A model generated the notes under the pieces. It was not told the origin of the DNA, ran no database searches, and worked only from the letters and a program-made list of their open reading frames with translations. Below are positions 43,769-54,130 of a stretch of 64,000 bases of DNA, in pieces (the first letter of the stretch is position 1; every line of letters starts with the position of its first letter). The DNA is from Nocardia altamirensis NBRC 108246 (GTDB lineage Bacteria > Actinomycetota > Actinomycetes > Mycobacteriales > Mycobacteriaceae): contig NZ_BDAY01000014.1 in the NCBI RefSeq assembly GCF_001612685.1, positions 62,001 to 126,000 on the forward strand, read 5' to 3'. The translations under genes were made by a program, and so were the position numbers.

Positions 43769-44707
43769 ATGCGGTTGGTCTGTGCGTATCGAAGGGGTCC
43801 GGCACGGCGGCGACGGTTCCCGGTGCTGCTGTCCACGATGCTGGTCGCCGCGTCGGTGGTCGCGGTCCTGGCCTACGAGCACGACGCCGAAGGCGCGGGC
43901 GGCACGCCCGCCGAGCCGGCCTGGCCGGTGCCCGGATCGCCGATGCCCGATCCGCCAGGCTTCGACGCCGCCTTCCGAAGCCGCATCGCACAGGCCGACG
44001 CGTACGCGAGCAGCCGACCCGGGTTCACCGGAATAGTGGTGCGGGACCGCAGGACTGGCGCCGTGTGGCGCAATGCCCATGCGGCGGTACCGATCTCGGC
44101 CTGCTCGACGCCGAAACTGGCGATGGCGGTCGATCTGTTGCTGCGCGACGACGCAGGCGCGATCATGTTGACCGCCGAGGACCGCGACCTGATGCACCGG
44201 ATGCTGCATTCCAGCGACAACGACGCCGCGACGACCCTGTGGGAGCGGTACGGCGGCGAGCGGACCTACGCGCCGCGGTTCCGCTCGTTCGGCATGGCGA
44301 ACATGTACTTCTCCGCAGGGCATCCGGACGCGTGGGGCTGGATGATGGTGACGGCCACCGATCTCGAACAGCTGATGAACTTCGCGTTGGAGAAGCTGCC
44401 CGCACGACATCGGCAGTATCTGGTCTCGGAGATGCGTTCGGTGGATGGGGACGCCTCGCTCGACCACGACCAGCGGTGGGGTGTGTGGGGCGCGGGCCCG
44501 GAGGCGTTGCCCGGCAACAAGAACGGCTGGGCTGACGACAACGACGACGGATCGTGGCTGATGAACTCGGTCGGCTTCGTCGGCCCGCGCGAGCAGTACA
44601 CGGTCGCCATCATGAACAACACCCAGGTGATCGACGACGGCTACCAGGTCGGCAAGAAGACCGTCACCAGGATCAGCGAAATCCTGTTCAAAGGTTTCTT
44701 CGTATGA
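43769..44707 (+). CDS. Exported beta-lactamase-fold serine hydrolase
   Basis: A 312-residue membrane-anchored or secreted protein. After a basic start and hydrophobic segment (LLSTMLVAASVVAVLAY) comes a class A beta-lactamase-like domain with the three active-site motifs: SxxK as STPK, SDN as SDN (LHSSDNDAA) and KTG as KNG (GNKNGWADD). The KNG variant and the absence of an obvious Omega-loop Glu suggest a peptidase or esterase rather than an efficient beta-lactamase. The ATG at 43769 is preferred over the ATG at 43727 because GAGGGATGG precedes it and the basic signal start follows. It converges on the truncated hemoglobin gene. Confidence 0.78.
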   Translation: MRLVCAYRRGPARRRRFPVLLSTMLVAASVVAVLAYEHDAEGAGGTPAEPAWPVPGSPMPDPPGFDAAFRSRIAQADAYASSRPGFTGIVVRDRRTGAVWRNAHAAVPISACSTPKLAMAVDLLLRDDAGAIMLTAEDRDLMHRMLHSSDNDAATTLWERYGGERTYAPRFRSFGMANMYFSAGHPDAWGWMMVTATDLEQLMNFALEKLPARHRQYLVSEMRSVDGDASLDHDQRWGVWGAGPEALPGNKNGWADDNDDGSWLMNSVGFVGPREQYTVAIMNNTQVIDDGYQVGKKTVTRISEILFKGFFV

Positions 44708-44737
44708 GCTCCGCCGACTATCTCGCCGGCGTAGATG

Positions 44738-45220
44738 TCACGGCCGGTACGGCGGTGCGACGCCCCAACCCCAGTGCGGCATAGGCGCTTCCAGCGGCGG
44801 CGTGGCATCGGGCTGGGAGTTGGCGTGCGCCAGCCGGGTGCCCCATTCGATGTAGGAGGCGAAGGCGGCGCGGAATTCGGGATCGTCGGGCAGGCCGACC
44901 TCGTCGGCGGCGTCCATGAGCAGATTGACCCACCGGCGGCGTTGCGGCTCGGTGATCGCCTTGCCGAGATGCTGGCGGACCATGTGCGCATAGCCGCCGC
45001 GTTCGGTGCTGTAGGCGGCAGGCCCGCCGAAGACCTCGGCCAGCCACATCGCGACGTATTTCGGGTGTCCCGGGTCCATGCCGCGGAACAGGGGGCCGAC
45101 CAGGTCGTCTTTCAGCACCTCCCGATAGAACACTTCGGTGAGTGCCTCGAAAGCCTCAGTGCCACCGGCCCATTCGTACAGGGTGGGTGTCGCCTCGGCG
45201 CCGACAGTTGCCTCCGTCAT
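44738..45220 (-). CDS. Group II truncated hemoglobin
   Basis: A 160-residue 2-over-2 globin that binds heme and could handle O2, NO or reactive nitrogen. It shows FYREVLKDDLVGPLF (B helix with Tyr), VFGGPAAYS (E region with the GGP motif), MVRQHLGKAITE (F helix with proximal His) and FRAAFASYIEWGTRLA (G/H region). The C-terminal PHWGWGVAPP tail is typical of actinobacterial members. The ATG at 45220 is clear. It follows the F0 operon on the same strand with a 137-base gap. Confidence 0.87.
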   Translation of the reverse strand: MTEATVGAEATPTLYEWAGGTEAFEALTEVFYREVLKDDLVGPLFRGMDPGHPKYVAMWLAEVFGGPAAYSTERGGYAHMVRQHLGKAITEPQRRRWVNLLMDAADEVGLPDDPEFRAAFASYIEWGTRLAHANSQPDATPPLEAPMPHWGWGVAPPYRP

Positions 45221-45357
45221 GAAAACTCCGATCCGAACGGCATGGCAGTATTCGATCTTGTGCCAGCATAATCGGCGCCGCCGGATGGGTCTTGTCGATT
45301 TCCGGAGGGCCCCGCTCGATGGTGCGCTGAGTGGGGCTCAGGTCCGGGAGTGCTTAC

Positions 45358-45933
45358 TCAGTTCCACTGGGATTGGCTGCGTGCCCGGAGCTCGGATCCG
45401 TTGTTCGCCATGACCTCGAGCTCGTCGAGGAACTTCTCCACGGCGTCGGACTTGACCTGTGGCGAGTTGACCTGCTCGCGCACGTTCTCGGTGGTGTGGC
45501 TCAGCACCGAGGCGGAGAAGTCGGCCTTGAGGTCGCGGATCAGCTGCCTGCGCATCAGCTCGATCTGGTCGCGGCCTTGCTTGCGTACCCGATCGACCTC
45601 GGCGTTGGCGGCCTCACGCATCTGCACGACGATGTTCTCGGCGTCTGCCTTGGCATCGTCGAGCAGTTGCGCGAGTTCGGTTTTCGCCTCTGCCAGCCCG
45701 TTCTCGTAGACCTCTTTGGCCTTGGCCAGCCGGTCCGCGGCCTGGCTGTTGTCGTCCAGCTGCTTCTGGATGTCGCCCTGGGCCTTCGCCATCCCTCGTT
45801 TGAGGAACGGCCTGAGGTATTTGACGAAGAGCCAGATGATGACCCCGAAGGCGAAGAGCTGGCTGAAGAACACCTCCGGCTCGAACTTGATCTGGTAAAC
45901 GCCCTCGGCAAGGATCTCGGTGCTAGGAATCAT
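45358..45933 (-). CDS. ATP synthase b'-type subunit, delta domain absent
   Basis: A 191-residue protein with one N-terminal membrane helix (FFSQLFAFGVIIWLFVKYLR) and a long charged coiled coil, like the b part of the mycobacterial b-delta fusion protein (AtpH). It ends after AVEKFLDELEVMANNG with a short unique tail, near where the Mycobacterium tuberculosis protein continues into the delta domain (DRFLDQLDAMAP). No delta-like sequence follows in any frame before the next gene. It overlaps the atpF gene by the ATGA junction. It is either a truncated b-delta protein or a genuine separate b' subunit; no F1 genes follow. Confidence 0.85.
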   Translation of the reverse strand: MIPSTEILAEGVYQIKFEPEVFFSQLFAFGVIIWLFVKYLRPFLKRGMAKAQGDIQKQLDDNSQAADRLAKAKEVYENGLAEAKTELAQLLDDAKADAENIVVQMREAANAEVDRVRKQGRDQIELMRRQLIRDLKADFSASVLSHTTENVREQVNSPQVKSDAVEKFLDELEVMANNGSELRARSQSQWN

Positions 45934-46439
45934 GACGATGCCCGTCCTGTCTGATGGCCAGGGCTGGTGCCTGCCCGCCGATCATCGATGCCGACCACCC
46001 GGTTGGACAGCGACTGCGCGATCGGTTCGACGGTTTCGCGCAGCTCGGCGGCGACCTGGTCGGCCTGCGCCCGCAGCTGCGCCTCGGCTTCCGCGACGAT
46101 GGCGTCGGCCTCTCGCTGTGCCTCCCCGCGCATCTGCTCGAGAATCTCGCGTCCCTCGGCCCGTGCCTGGTTCCTGATGGCAGCGGCCTCGGCCCGCGTC
46201 TGCTCGATTGCTTTCCGATGCTTGGCTTCGGCTTCAGCGAAAAGTTGTCGTGCCTCTTTGGTGTTCGACAACGTTTCGGCGGCCCGCTCTTCGCGTTCCG
46301 CCAAAACCTTGCGAATCGGCGGAACAACGAAGAACCAGATGACACCGAGCACGATCAGGAAGAGCAACAGCTCGACGAGGAAGGTGCCGTTGGGGATGAG
46401 GAAGTTCCCCTCGGCCACCACATCTGTTCTCGCTGACAT
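45930..46439 (-). CDS. atpF: ATP synthase F0 subunit b
   Basis: A 169-residue stator subunit with one membrane helix (VELLLFLIVLGVIWFFVVPP) and a long Ala/Glu/Arg-rich coiled coil, typical of AtpF in Mycobacteriales (about 170 residues). The C-terminal tail GIDDRRAGTSPGHQTGR is unusual in being Gly/Arg-rich. The ATG at 46439 lies 7 bases after the atpE stop. It belongs to the operon atpI-B-E-F-b'. Confidence 0.93.
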   Translation of the reverse strand: MSARTDVVAEGNFLIPNGTFLVELLLFLIVLGVIWFFVVPPIRKVLAEREERAAETLSNTKEARQLFAEAEAKHRKAIEQTRAEAAAIRNQARAEGREILEQMRGEAQREADAIVAEAEAQLRAQADQVAAELRETVEPIAQSLSNRVVGIDDRRAGTSPGHQTGRASS

Positions 46440-46446
46440 GCCCGGA

Positions 46447-47538
<1,092 letters not shown>

Positions 47539-47542
<4 letters not shown>

Positions 47543-47982
47543 GGCGTTTGGCGAAGCCCTTTCAATTCAGGCACAACAGTATTGAAGACCAAGGCAACTT
47601 GAAAAAGGGCCAAGCCGAAGAAGATCCCGACCCCGTTGGGTCGTGCCAGGATCGCGATCAGGATCGCGACCGCGGTAATGCAGACCAGCCGCGCCAGGGA
47701 CGAACCGACCAGGCGCTGCTTGCTCGGCGTTTCCGCGTCGGCGATTTTGGTGATGGCCCACAACGTGATCTGCGCATTGAGCCAGCCGACCACGAGTCCG
47801 GCAAAGATGAACGTGCCGAGCAGGAGCCGATCGATCATGCCGGTTACTGCCAACGCCAGCACACCCAGAGCGATCGCCGCAATAGCCGCGCGACGTATCT
47901 GGAGTCTGTTCACGTCCACACCGACACCACCCTCGCCTATTGTCCCCACCTCGTAGTGGGGTGCGTGATTGATCGATAGCAT
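47539..47982 (-). CDS. AtpI-like ATP synthase assembly protein
   Basis: A protein of about 147 residues with four hydrophobic helices ([74 protein letters not shown]), typical of the AtpI protein heading actinobacterial atp operons. It is thought to assist c-ring assembly. The ATG at 47982 follows AGGTGTGT; a GTG later in the frame is also possible. It is the first gene of the F0 operon. Confidence 0.82.
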
Positions 47983-48462
47983 ACACACCTGGACCACCTT
48001 GCGTAGCAAGGTTTTTGATCTTCGTTCACTTGATCTTGATAAGGTTACTGGTCATCACCTGGTTACCAAAACTTCCGGTTCTCAGCTGACATCCAGAGCA
48101 GGTTCGGCGCTATTTCCCGCGACGAGTTGGCCTTTCAACTAATGGTCTGACGTGGGCGAAGTCCGCGCCCATTGAAACAACTCGGCCGCGCTCGATGAAG
48201 CTGCCGACGGGAGCACTAGGGTAGCGCCTCGCGGCCGGAACGCAAGGGCAACACAGCGGCATTCATCGATGACTTCGGAGATGACATGTCACCGCCTGTT
48301 CCGACTTGTGATTAATGTCCGATTTGTCCAAATTATTGTGTCTGATTATTTGCTACTTATCGTTTGGCTGATCTGTCGAACCGGACAAATCGCATGCACG
48401 CATACTGAATTCACCCGCGTTGGTTGCCCGACGCGGTCTCCGCAGGACAGTAAGGGGACGTC
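47983..48462. other. AT-rich divergent promoter region of the F0 operon
   Basis: About 480 bases between atpI (minus) and the lipoprotein gene (plus). The stretch 48285-48375 is strikingly AT-rich for this chromosome (for example CCAAATTATTGTGTCTGATT), and 48000-48060 is also AT-rich. Promoters for both genes must lie here. No operator, RNA gene or open frame with protein character is recognised. Confidence 0.5.
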
Positions 48463-48873
48463 ATGGTTCGTACCGGTCGACTCAGCGCGCTGGCAGCGAT
48501 CATCGCCACGTCGGCGATCATGACCGGATGCGCCACCGCGACCACGGATCCGCCTGCAGGCCCCGCAGATCCGTCGTATCCGGCCCAATCTGCCGATGCC
48601 TCACCGGATGTGGTGGTCGCGGTCCGGATCGCCGGTGGTGCGGTCACACCGGCGAACACCAGGGCCGAGGCCGAGGTCGGTCAGCCGATCGTTCTGCGCG
48701 TGGACAGTGACGTCGCCGACGAGCTGCACGTGCACGCCGAGCCGGCGCGGACCTTCACGGTCGAACCCAAGAGCGGACAGGAGTTCCGCTTCGTCGTCAG
48801 CGTGCCGGGGCGGGTCGAAGTCGAACTGCACAACGCAGGGACGACGGTGGTCACCGTGCTGATCCGCCCGTAA
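48463..48873 (+). CDS. Small lipoprotein with cupredoxin-like domain
   Basis: A 136-residue exported lipoprotein with lipobox IMTGCA (Cys22), a short Pro/Ser linker and a beta-sandwich-like C-terminal domain (VVAVRIAGGAVTPANT, VLRVDSDVADELHVHA, FRFVVSVPGRVEVELH). The pattern resembles cupredoxin-like domains of periplasmic proteins, but a full copper site (His-Cys-His-Met) is not apparent. The ATG at 48463 follows AAGGGG. It stands alone and ends 22 bases from the converging transporter operon. Confidence 0.7.
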   Translation: MVRTGRLSALAAIIATSAIMTGCATATTDPPAGPADPSYPAQSADASPDVVVAVRIAGGAVTPANTRAEAEVGQPIVLRVDSDVADELHVHAEPARTFTVEPKSGQEFRFVVSVPGRVEVELHNAGTTVVTVLIRP

Positions 48874-48895
48874 CCCGCCGTTGCCGATCTACCAG

Positions 48896-50173
48896 CTACG
48901 CAGGAACGTACGGTTCGCCGTCGGCCTTGGGTGGCCGCACCTGCCCCACCGCGCCCGCCACCGCGATCACGGTCAGCAGGTACGGCGTCATCTGCAGCAC
49001 CTCGGTCGGGATGGGCGTCGCGAGCACCTGCAGCTGACCCTGCAGCGCCTTGGTGAAGCCGAAAAACAGTGCGGCACAGGCTGCGCCGAGCGGATGCCAG
49101 CGGCCCATGATCACCGCGGCCAACGCGATGAACCCGTTGCCTGCGGTCATCTCCTTGGTGAAGCCGCCGGTGGAGCCGATGGTGAAGTAGGCACCACCGA
49201 GCCCGGCCACCGCACCGGCGATCAACACGGCCTGATACCGGACCCGCAGCACCTTGATGCCGACGGTGGCTGCGGCCCGCGGATGCTCGCCGATCGCCCG
49301 CACTCGCAGTCCCCAGCGCGTCCGATACAGCACGAAGCCGATCAGCGCGACCGCGACGACCATCGCGTACACCAGCGCGGTCTGATCGAACACGGTCGGA
49401 CCGATGACCGGAATCGACGAAAGCACCGGAATCGCGATGGGCTGCAACGTGCCTGGATTGTTGAACCGGGCAGGCCCGTCGGAAAGACCGGCGAGTTGAT
49501 CGAACAGGAAGCCGGTGATGCCGGTGGCGAACACGACGAGCACAACCCCGAGCACGATCTGGTTGACCAGGTAGCGGATCGAGAACAGCGCAAGCAGCCA
49601 GGCGACGAACACCCCGGCGATGACCGCGGCCACCGCCCCGACGAAGAAGCTGCCGCTCACCGTCGCGATGATGGCGGCCGCGAACGCGCCTGCCAGCAAC
49701 TGCCCCTCGATGGCGATATTGATGACACCGGCCCGCTCGCACAGCACACCGGCCAGCGCACCGAGGATCAGCGGTGTCGACAGCGCCAGCGTGCCCTGAA
49801 TCTGGTTGGTGAGCGGGAAGATCTTGCCCGAGGCCGCCCAGCAGACGAAGGTCACCACGAACGCGAAGCCGAACACGGTGTACAACAGCCAGGCCCACCG
49901 CCCGGACAGTCCGCGCCACAGCTGTGCGACCGCGATCGCCAATGCGAGCACCGAAAGCAGCAGTGCGGCAGGCTTGGCGGGCACATAGATATCGGACGGG
50001 CCGGTGGCCTCCGGCGCAGCCAGGCGGAAGTCGACCGTGCCCGATCGGGTGGCCAGCGCGAGGAGCAACGCGGTGATCGCGAAGACGAGCAGCAGGATCC
50101 CGAGCCGTAACCGCCTGCTGCGCTTCTCCGGTGATTCGAGGTCGCGGGCGGCGACCGAGGATGGTGTCGCCAT
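48896..50173 (-). CDS. Nucleoside-type ABC transporter permease 2
   Basis: A 425-residue membrane permease of the BMP-associated importer family (YufQ/NupQ-like). Conserved parts are ALAGVLCERAGVINIAIEGQLL, VNQIVLGVVLVVFATGITGF, GLRVRAIGEHPRAAATVGI and GNGFIALAAVIMGRW. It has about ten helices. The start ATG overlaps the stop of the first permease gene by one base (TGATG). It is the last gene of a four-gene operon with binding protein, ATPase and permease 1. Confidence 0.92.
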   Translation of the reverse strand: MATPSSVAARDLESPEKRSRRLRLGILLLVFAITALLLALATRSGTVDFRLAAPEATGPSDIYVPAKPAALLLSVLALAIAVAQLWRGLSGRWAWLLYTVFGFAFVVTFVCWAASGKIFPLTNQIQGTLALSTPLILGALAGVLCERAGVINIAIEGQLLAGAFAAAIIATVSGSFFVGAVAAVIAGVFVAWLLALFSIRYLVNQIVLGVVLVVFATGITGFLFDQLAGLSDGPARFNNPGTLQPIAIPVLSSIPVIGPTVFDQTALVYAMVVAVALIGFVLYRTRWGLRVRAIGEHPRAAATVGIKVLRVRYQAVLIAGAVAGLGGAYFTIGSTGGFTKEMTAGNGFIALAAVIMGRWHPLGAACAALFFGFTKALQGQLQVLATPIPTEVLQMTPYLLTVIAVAGAVGQVRPPKADGEPYVPA

Positions 50174-51357
50174 CAGTTCCACCCTTTCGCGAGCACGGCG
50201 TCCGCGCGTTCGGCTTTGATCCGGAACACGGTGCGCACCACGGCAGGCGCCGCGACCAGCACGACGATCACCGCCTGCAGCACGGTCACCAGGGTGAGCG
50301 GCGTTCCGGTTGCGGCCTGCATCTCGTTGCCGCCCGCGTTCAACGCGCCGAAGAGCAGCGCCGCGTACACGGTGCCGATCGGGCTGCCGCGACCGAGCAG
50401 GGCGACGGTGATGCCGTCGAAGCCGAACGAGCCTGCGATGCCGTTGGTCAGCGGCAGCGCGGTGCCGAGAACCTGCTGGGCGCCTGCCAATCCGGCGAGT
50501 CCGCCCGCGAGGAGCATTGCCAGCGCGTACGCCCTGCCGACGCTCATGCCCGCGGTGCGGGCCGCGTCGTGGTTGGCGCCGACGGCACGCAGCTGGAAGC
50601 CGAGCGTCGATCGGGACAGCAACCACCACACGAGCACGGCCGCGCCGACCGCGACCAGCAGCCCGAGATGCAGGCGGGTGTCGCCGAAGCGGGGGAGTTG
50701 CGCGGTCTCGTCGACCACCGGGCTGATCGGCTCGTTGCGGCCGGGGCGCTGCAGCGACGAGGTGGTGAGCAGCCAGGTGAGCGCGTACAACGCGATGTAG
50801 TTGCCCATGATGGTGGTGATGACCTCGTGGGCGCCGGTGCGCGCCTTCAACAATCCGGCGATCCCGCCCCACAACGCGCCGCCTGCGACGCCTGCCAGCA
50901 GGGCGACCAGCACGTGCAGCACCGGTGGCAGGTGCAACGCGAAGCCGACCCAGCCTGCGAACAGCGCTCCTACGATCAGCTGGCCTTGCGCGCCGATGTT
51001 GAACAGGCCGGTCCGGAACGCGAGGGTGACGGCAAGCCCGGTGCAGATCAGTGGCGTTGCGGCGACCAGGGTTTCGGCGATCTGCTGGGTGCCGCCGAAC
51101 GCGCCGAGGAACAGCGCACGGTACGCGTCGCCGACCGCGGTGCCCGCCGTCGAGACGGTATCCATCGGCCGCGCGAAGAAGTAGCCGAGCGCCGCAGTGA
51201 CATTCGGGTCGCTCACGATGATGAGCACCGCGCCGACCAGCAGCGCGAGCAGCACCGCGAGCGCGCTGACCGTCGTCTCGCGCACCCAAGCCCGATCGAG
51301 CAAGCCCGCCGCCCGGCCGCCGCCCTTCGTCGGCTCGCTACGCGATGCGTCAGTCAT
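50173..51357 (-). CDS. Nucleoside-type ABC transporter permease 1
   Basis: A 394-residue membrane permease (YufP/NupP-like). Conserved parts are LAVTLAFRTGLFNIGAQGQ, RTGAHEVITTIMGNYIALY, GFQLRAVGANHDAARTAGM and GFDGITVALLGRGSPIGT. Together with permease 2 it would form the membrane channel of the importer. The ATG overlaps the ATPase stop (ATGA), so translation is coupled. Confidence 0.92.
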   Translation of the reverse strand: MTDASRSEPTKGGGRAAGLLDRAWVRETTVSALAVLLALLVGAVLIIVSDPNVTAALGYFFARPMDTVSTAGTAVGDAYRALFLGAFGGTQQIAETLVAATPLICTGLAVTLAFRTGLFNIGAQGQLIVGALFAGWVGFALHLPPVLHVLVALLAGVAGGALWGGIAGLLKARTGAHEVITTIMGNYIALYALTWLLTTSSLQRPGRNEPISPVVDETAQLPRFGDTRLHLGLLVAVGAAVLVWWLLSRSTLGFQLRAVGANHDAARTAGMSVGRAYALAMLLAGGLAGLAGAQQVLGTALPLTNGIAGSFGFDGITVALLGRGSPIGTVYAALLFGALNAGGNEMQAATGTPLTLVTVLQAVIVVLVAAPAVVRTVFRIKAERADAVLAKGWN

Positions 51358-52865
51358 CGATCCCTCTCTGGGGTAGCGCCAGCCATCATCAGGCCGAGTT
51401 GGTCGCGCGGGGTGTCCGGGCCGACGATCCCGACGATCCGGCCTCGGTACATGACGATGATCCGGTCCGACAGTGCGTAGATCTCGTCGAGCTCGGTGGA
51501 GACGATCAGCACCGCGGTCCCCTGATCACGTTCGCGGACAATGCGTTTGTGCACGAACTCGATCGACCCGACGTCGAGCCCTCTGGTCGGCTGCCCGGCG
51601 ATCAGCACCTCGAGCGGCCGGGACAGCTGCCTGGCGAGCACCACCTTCTGCTGGTTGCCGCCGGACAGGGTGCGCACCGGATCGTTGATCGAGCGGGTGC
51701 GGATGTCGAACTCCTCGATCCGCTGTTCGGCATTGCGTCGCACCGCAGTAGGGGACAGCACGCCGTTCCTGGAGAACTCCGGACGATCGATGAGATCGAG
51801 GACCAGGTTCTCGGCGACGCTGAAGGTGTCGATGATGCCGTCGTGCGAACGGTCTTCGGGCACATACCCGATGCCGGCTTGCAGGTGCTGGCGCGGTGTC
51901 CGCCCGACCACCTCCCAGCCGCCGACCGTGATGGTGCCGCCCACCGGGGTCCGCAAGCCGAGCAGCGCGTTGACCAGTTCCGACTGTCCGTTGCCGACTA
52001 CGCCTGCGATGCCGACGATTTCGCCGCCGTCGACCCGGAACGACACGCTGTCGACGACCACGGCGCCCGCCGCGTCGACCACGGTGAGATCGGAGACGAC
52101 GAGGGTGGGTCCGGTCGGCTGCGCCGGCGTCTTGGCGACGACGAGCTCGACCGATCGACCGACCATCAGCTCGGCGAGCTCGGCCTCCGGGGTGCTCGGC
52201 GCGACCGTGCCGACCACCTTGCCGCGCCGGATGACGGTGATCCGATCGGCGATCCTGGTGACTTCCTTGAGTTTGTGGGTGATGAAAATGATCGACGTGC
52301 CGTTCGCGGCGATCGCGCGCAGCACCTCGATCAGCTCATCGATCTCCTGCGGGGTGAGCACGGCGGTCGGCTCGTCCATGATCAGCACTTCGACGTTGTT
52401 GGCCAGCGCCTTCAGGATCTCCACCCGCTGCTGTTCACCGACCGAGAGGTCCGCGACCAGCGCGTCCGGCTGCACCGGAAACCCGTATCGCTCGGACAGT
52501 TCACGCACCCGCTTGCGCGCGGCGCCGCGATCGAGCACGGCGAAGCCCTTGGTCGGTTCCCGGCCGAGGATGATGTTCTCCGCCACCGTGAACACCGGAA
52601 CAAGCATGAAATGCTGATGCACCATGCCGATCCCCGCGTTGATCGCGTCGCTGGGTGAGACGCAGGTGATCGCCGTGTCGTCCAGCAGGATCTCGCCCTC
52701 GTCCGGCTGCAGCAGGCCGTAGAGCATGTTCATCAACGTGCTCTTGCCCGCACCGTTTTCGCCGAGCAGGCAATGGATCTCGCCGGGTTCGACGACGAGA
52801 TCGATGTGGTCGTTGGCCAGTAAGGTGCCGAATCGCTTGGTGAGACCGCGTAATTCGAGCCGCAT
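51354..52865 (-). CDS. Nucleoside-type ABC transporter ATP-binding protein (two NBDs)
   Basis: A 503-residue tandem ABC ATPase (YufO/NupO-like). The first half has a full Walker A (LLGENGAGKSTLMNMLYG), signature LSVGEQQRVEIL and Walker B VLIMDEPTAVL. The second half has the degenerate Walker A VVGNGQSELVNALLG usual in this family and the signature LSGGNQQKVVLARQLSR. It powers the importer formed with the two downstream permeases. The ATG at 52865 lies 26 bases after the binding-protein gene. Confidence 0.94.
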   Translation of the reverse strand: MRLELRGLTKRFGTLLANDHIDLVVEPGEIHCLLGENGAGKSTLMNMLYGLLQPDEGEILLDDTAITCVSPSDAINAGIGMVHQHFMLVPVFTVAENIILGREPTKGFAVLDRGAARKRVRELSERYGFPVQPDALVADLSVGEQQRVEILKALANNVEVLIMDEPTAVLTPQEIDELIEVLRAIAANGTSIIFITHKLKEVTRIADRITVIRRGKVVGTVAPSTPEAELAELMVGRSVELVVAKTPAQPTGPTLVVSDLTVVDAAGAVVVDSVSFRVDGGEIVGIAGVVGNGQSELVNALLGLRTPVGGTITVGGWEVVGRTPRQHLQAGIGYVPEDRSHDGIIDTFSVAENLVLDLIDRPEFSRNGVLSPTAVRRNAEQRIEEFDIRTRSINDPVRTLSGGNQQKVVLARQLSRPLEVLIAGQPTRGLDVGSIEFVHKRIVRERDQGTAVLIVSTELDEIYALSDRIIVMYRGRIVGIVGPDTPRDQLGLMMAGATPERDR

Positions 52866-52891
52866 ATCGCTCCCGTGGTTGACGGCCGCGG

Positions 52892-53986
52892 CTACTTGGC
52901 TGCGGGCTGGGCCTTCGATGCCAGCGTGATCTTTCCGCTCGCGATATCGGTGGTCAGCGCGGTGATCTCGGCCTTCAGCTCGGCCGGGATGGCGGCGTCG
53001 AATTCGTGGTACGGCGCAAGCCCGACGCCGTCGTTCGCCAGCGTGCCAACATAGGCCTCGTTGCTGAACTGCTTGTGGAAGGCATCGGTCACCGCCTTCT
53101 GCACCGCGACGTCCATCGCCTTCTCGACGCTGGTGAGCAGCGACGAGCAGTACTCCGCCGCGCTGACACAGCCGTCGGTGTCGACCCAGATCGCGGTGAC
53201 CTTGCCACCGGAGGAGCGCGCCGCCTCCAGCGCGCCGAGCCCCGCCGGACCGGCCACCGGAAGCACGATGTCGGCGCCCTGGCTGATCAGATCGTTGGCC
53301 TTGGTCTTGCCGATGTTCTTGTCCTGGAAGTCATTGGTGATCACGCCCTGCTGGGTGGCCTCGTCCCAGCCGAGGAGTTGCACCTGCTTGTTCTTCGCCT
53401 TGTTGTAGTAGGCGATGCCCTCGGCGAAGCCGTCCATGAAGATCGCGACGGTGGGGATGTTGATCCCGCCGAAGGTGCCGACCTTGCCCGTCTTCGTCTG
53501 TGCCGCGGCCAGATAGCCTGCCAGGAACGCGGGTTGGGCGGCGTTGAAGGTCAGGCCCTGCAGGTTCTTCAGCGGCGGGTTCTTCGCGGTGTCGGTGTAG
53601 GCGTAGTCGACGATCGCGAAGTTGATGTCCGGGTTGGCCTTCGCGGCGGCGTAGGTCGCGTCGCCCTGCTTGAACCCGATGGTGACGATGATGTTGCACT
53701 TCTGCCGGACCATCGTGTTGATGTTGGTCGGATAGTCGTTGTCGGACTTGGATTCCAGCTGCGCCTTCGAGATGCCAAGCGCCGCGACCGCATCGGTGAT
53801 GCCCTTGAACGAGGTCTGGTTGAACGACTTGTCGTCGAACTTGCCGGAGTCCGACACCATGCAGGCCTTGAAGTCCTTGGCGCCGGGTTCGCCGTTCTTG
53901 CCATGCTCGGACGGCGGACTGCCGCACGCGCCGACGGCAAGCACGAGAACTCCTGCTGCGGTGAGGGTGCGCAGCGACCTGCCCAT
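52892..53986 (-). CDS. BMP-family nucleoside-binding lipoprotein
   Basis: A 364-residue lipoprotein of the basic membrane protein (PnrA/Med) family, the substrate-binding component of nucleoside (purine or guanosine) importers. It has the lipobox LAVGACG with Cys near residue 22, then ACMVSDSGKFDDKSFNQTSF (the family signature GxxDDxSFNQ) and DVAVQKAVTDAF near the end. The ATG at 53986 has AGGAGG six bases upstream. It is first in the operon, so expression of the receptor may exceed that of the membrane parts. Confidence 0.93.
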   Translation of the reverse strand: MGRSLRTLTAAGVLVLAVGACGSPPSEHGKNGEPGAKDFKACMVSDSGKFDDKSFNQTSFKGITDAVAALGISKAQLESKSDNDYPTNINTMVRQKCNIIVTIGFKQGDATYAAAKANPDINFAIVDYAYTDTAKNPPLKNLQGLTFNAAQPAFLAGYLAAAQTKTGKVGTFGGINIPTVAIFMDGFAEGIAYYNKAKNKQVQLLGWDEATQQGVITNDFQDKNIGKTKANDLISQGADIVLPVAGPAGLGALEAARSSGGKVTAIWVDTDGCVSAAEYCSSLLTSVEKAMDVAVQKAVTDAFHKQFSNEAYVGTLANDGVGLAPYHEFDAAIPAELKAEITALTTDIASGKITLASKAQPAAK

Positions 53987-54130
53987 TTTTGCCTCCTGAA
54001 ACGCGATATCCCGCAACCCGACTCACCGACCTGCCGAGCGACTGCAGTGGTGGGAGGAGTTTAGGACGCGGGCGCGATCTTGGCGCGGTTTCCGGGCGAA
54101 ACGGGCATCCGATGCCGGTCCGTCGGTCGG

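Noticed and set aside
45221..45357. Hidden delta-subunit remnant after the b' gene
   Set aside because: The 137 bases were read in all minus-strand frames; no stretch resembles an ATP synthase delta domain, so no pseudogene is called.
48896..51289. Single 797-codon permease frame
   Set aside because: Only its last part matches the second permease; the first part is an out-of-frame shadow of permease 1, which has its own frame and a TGATG overlap.
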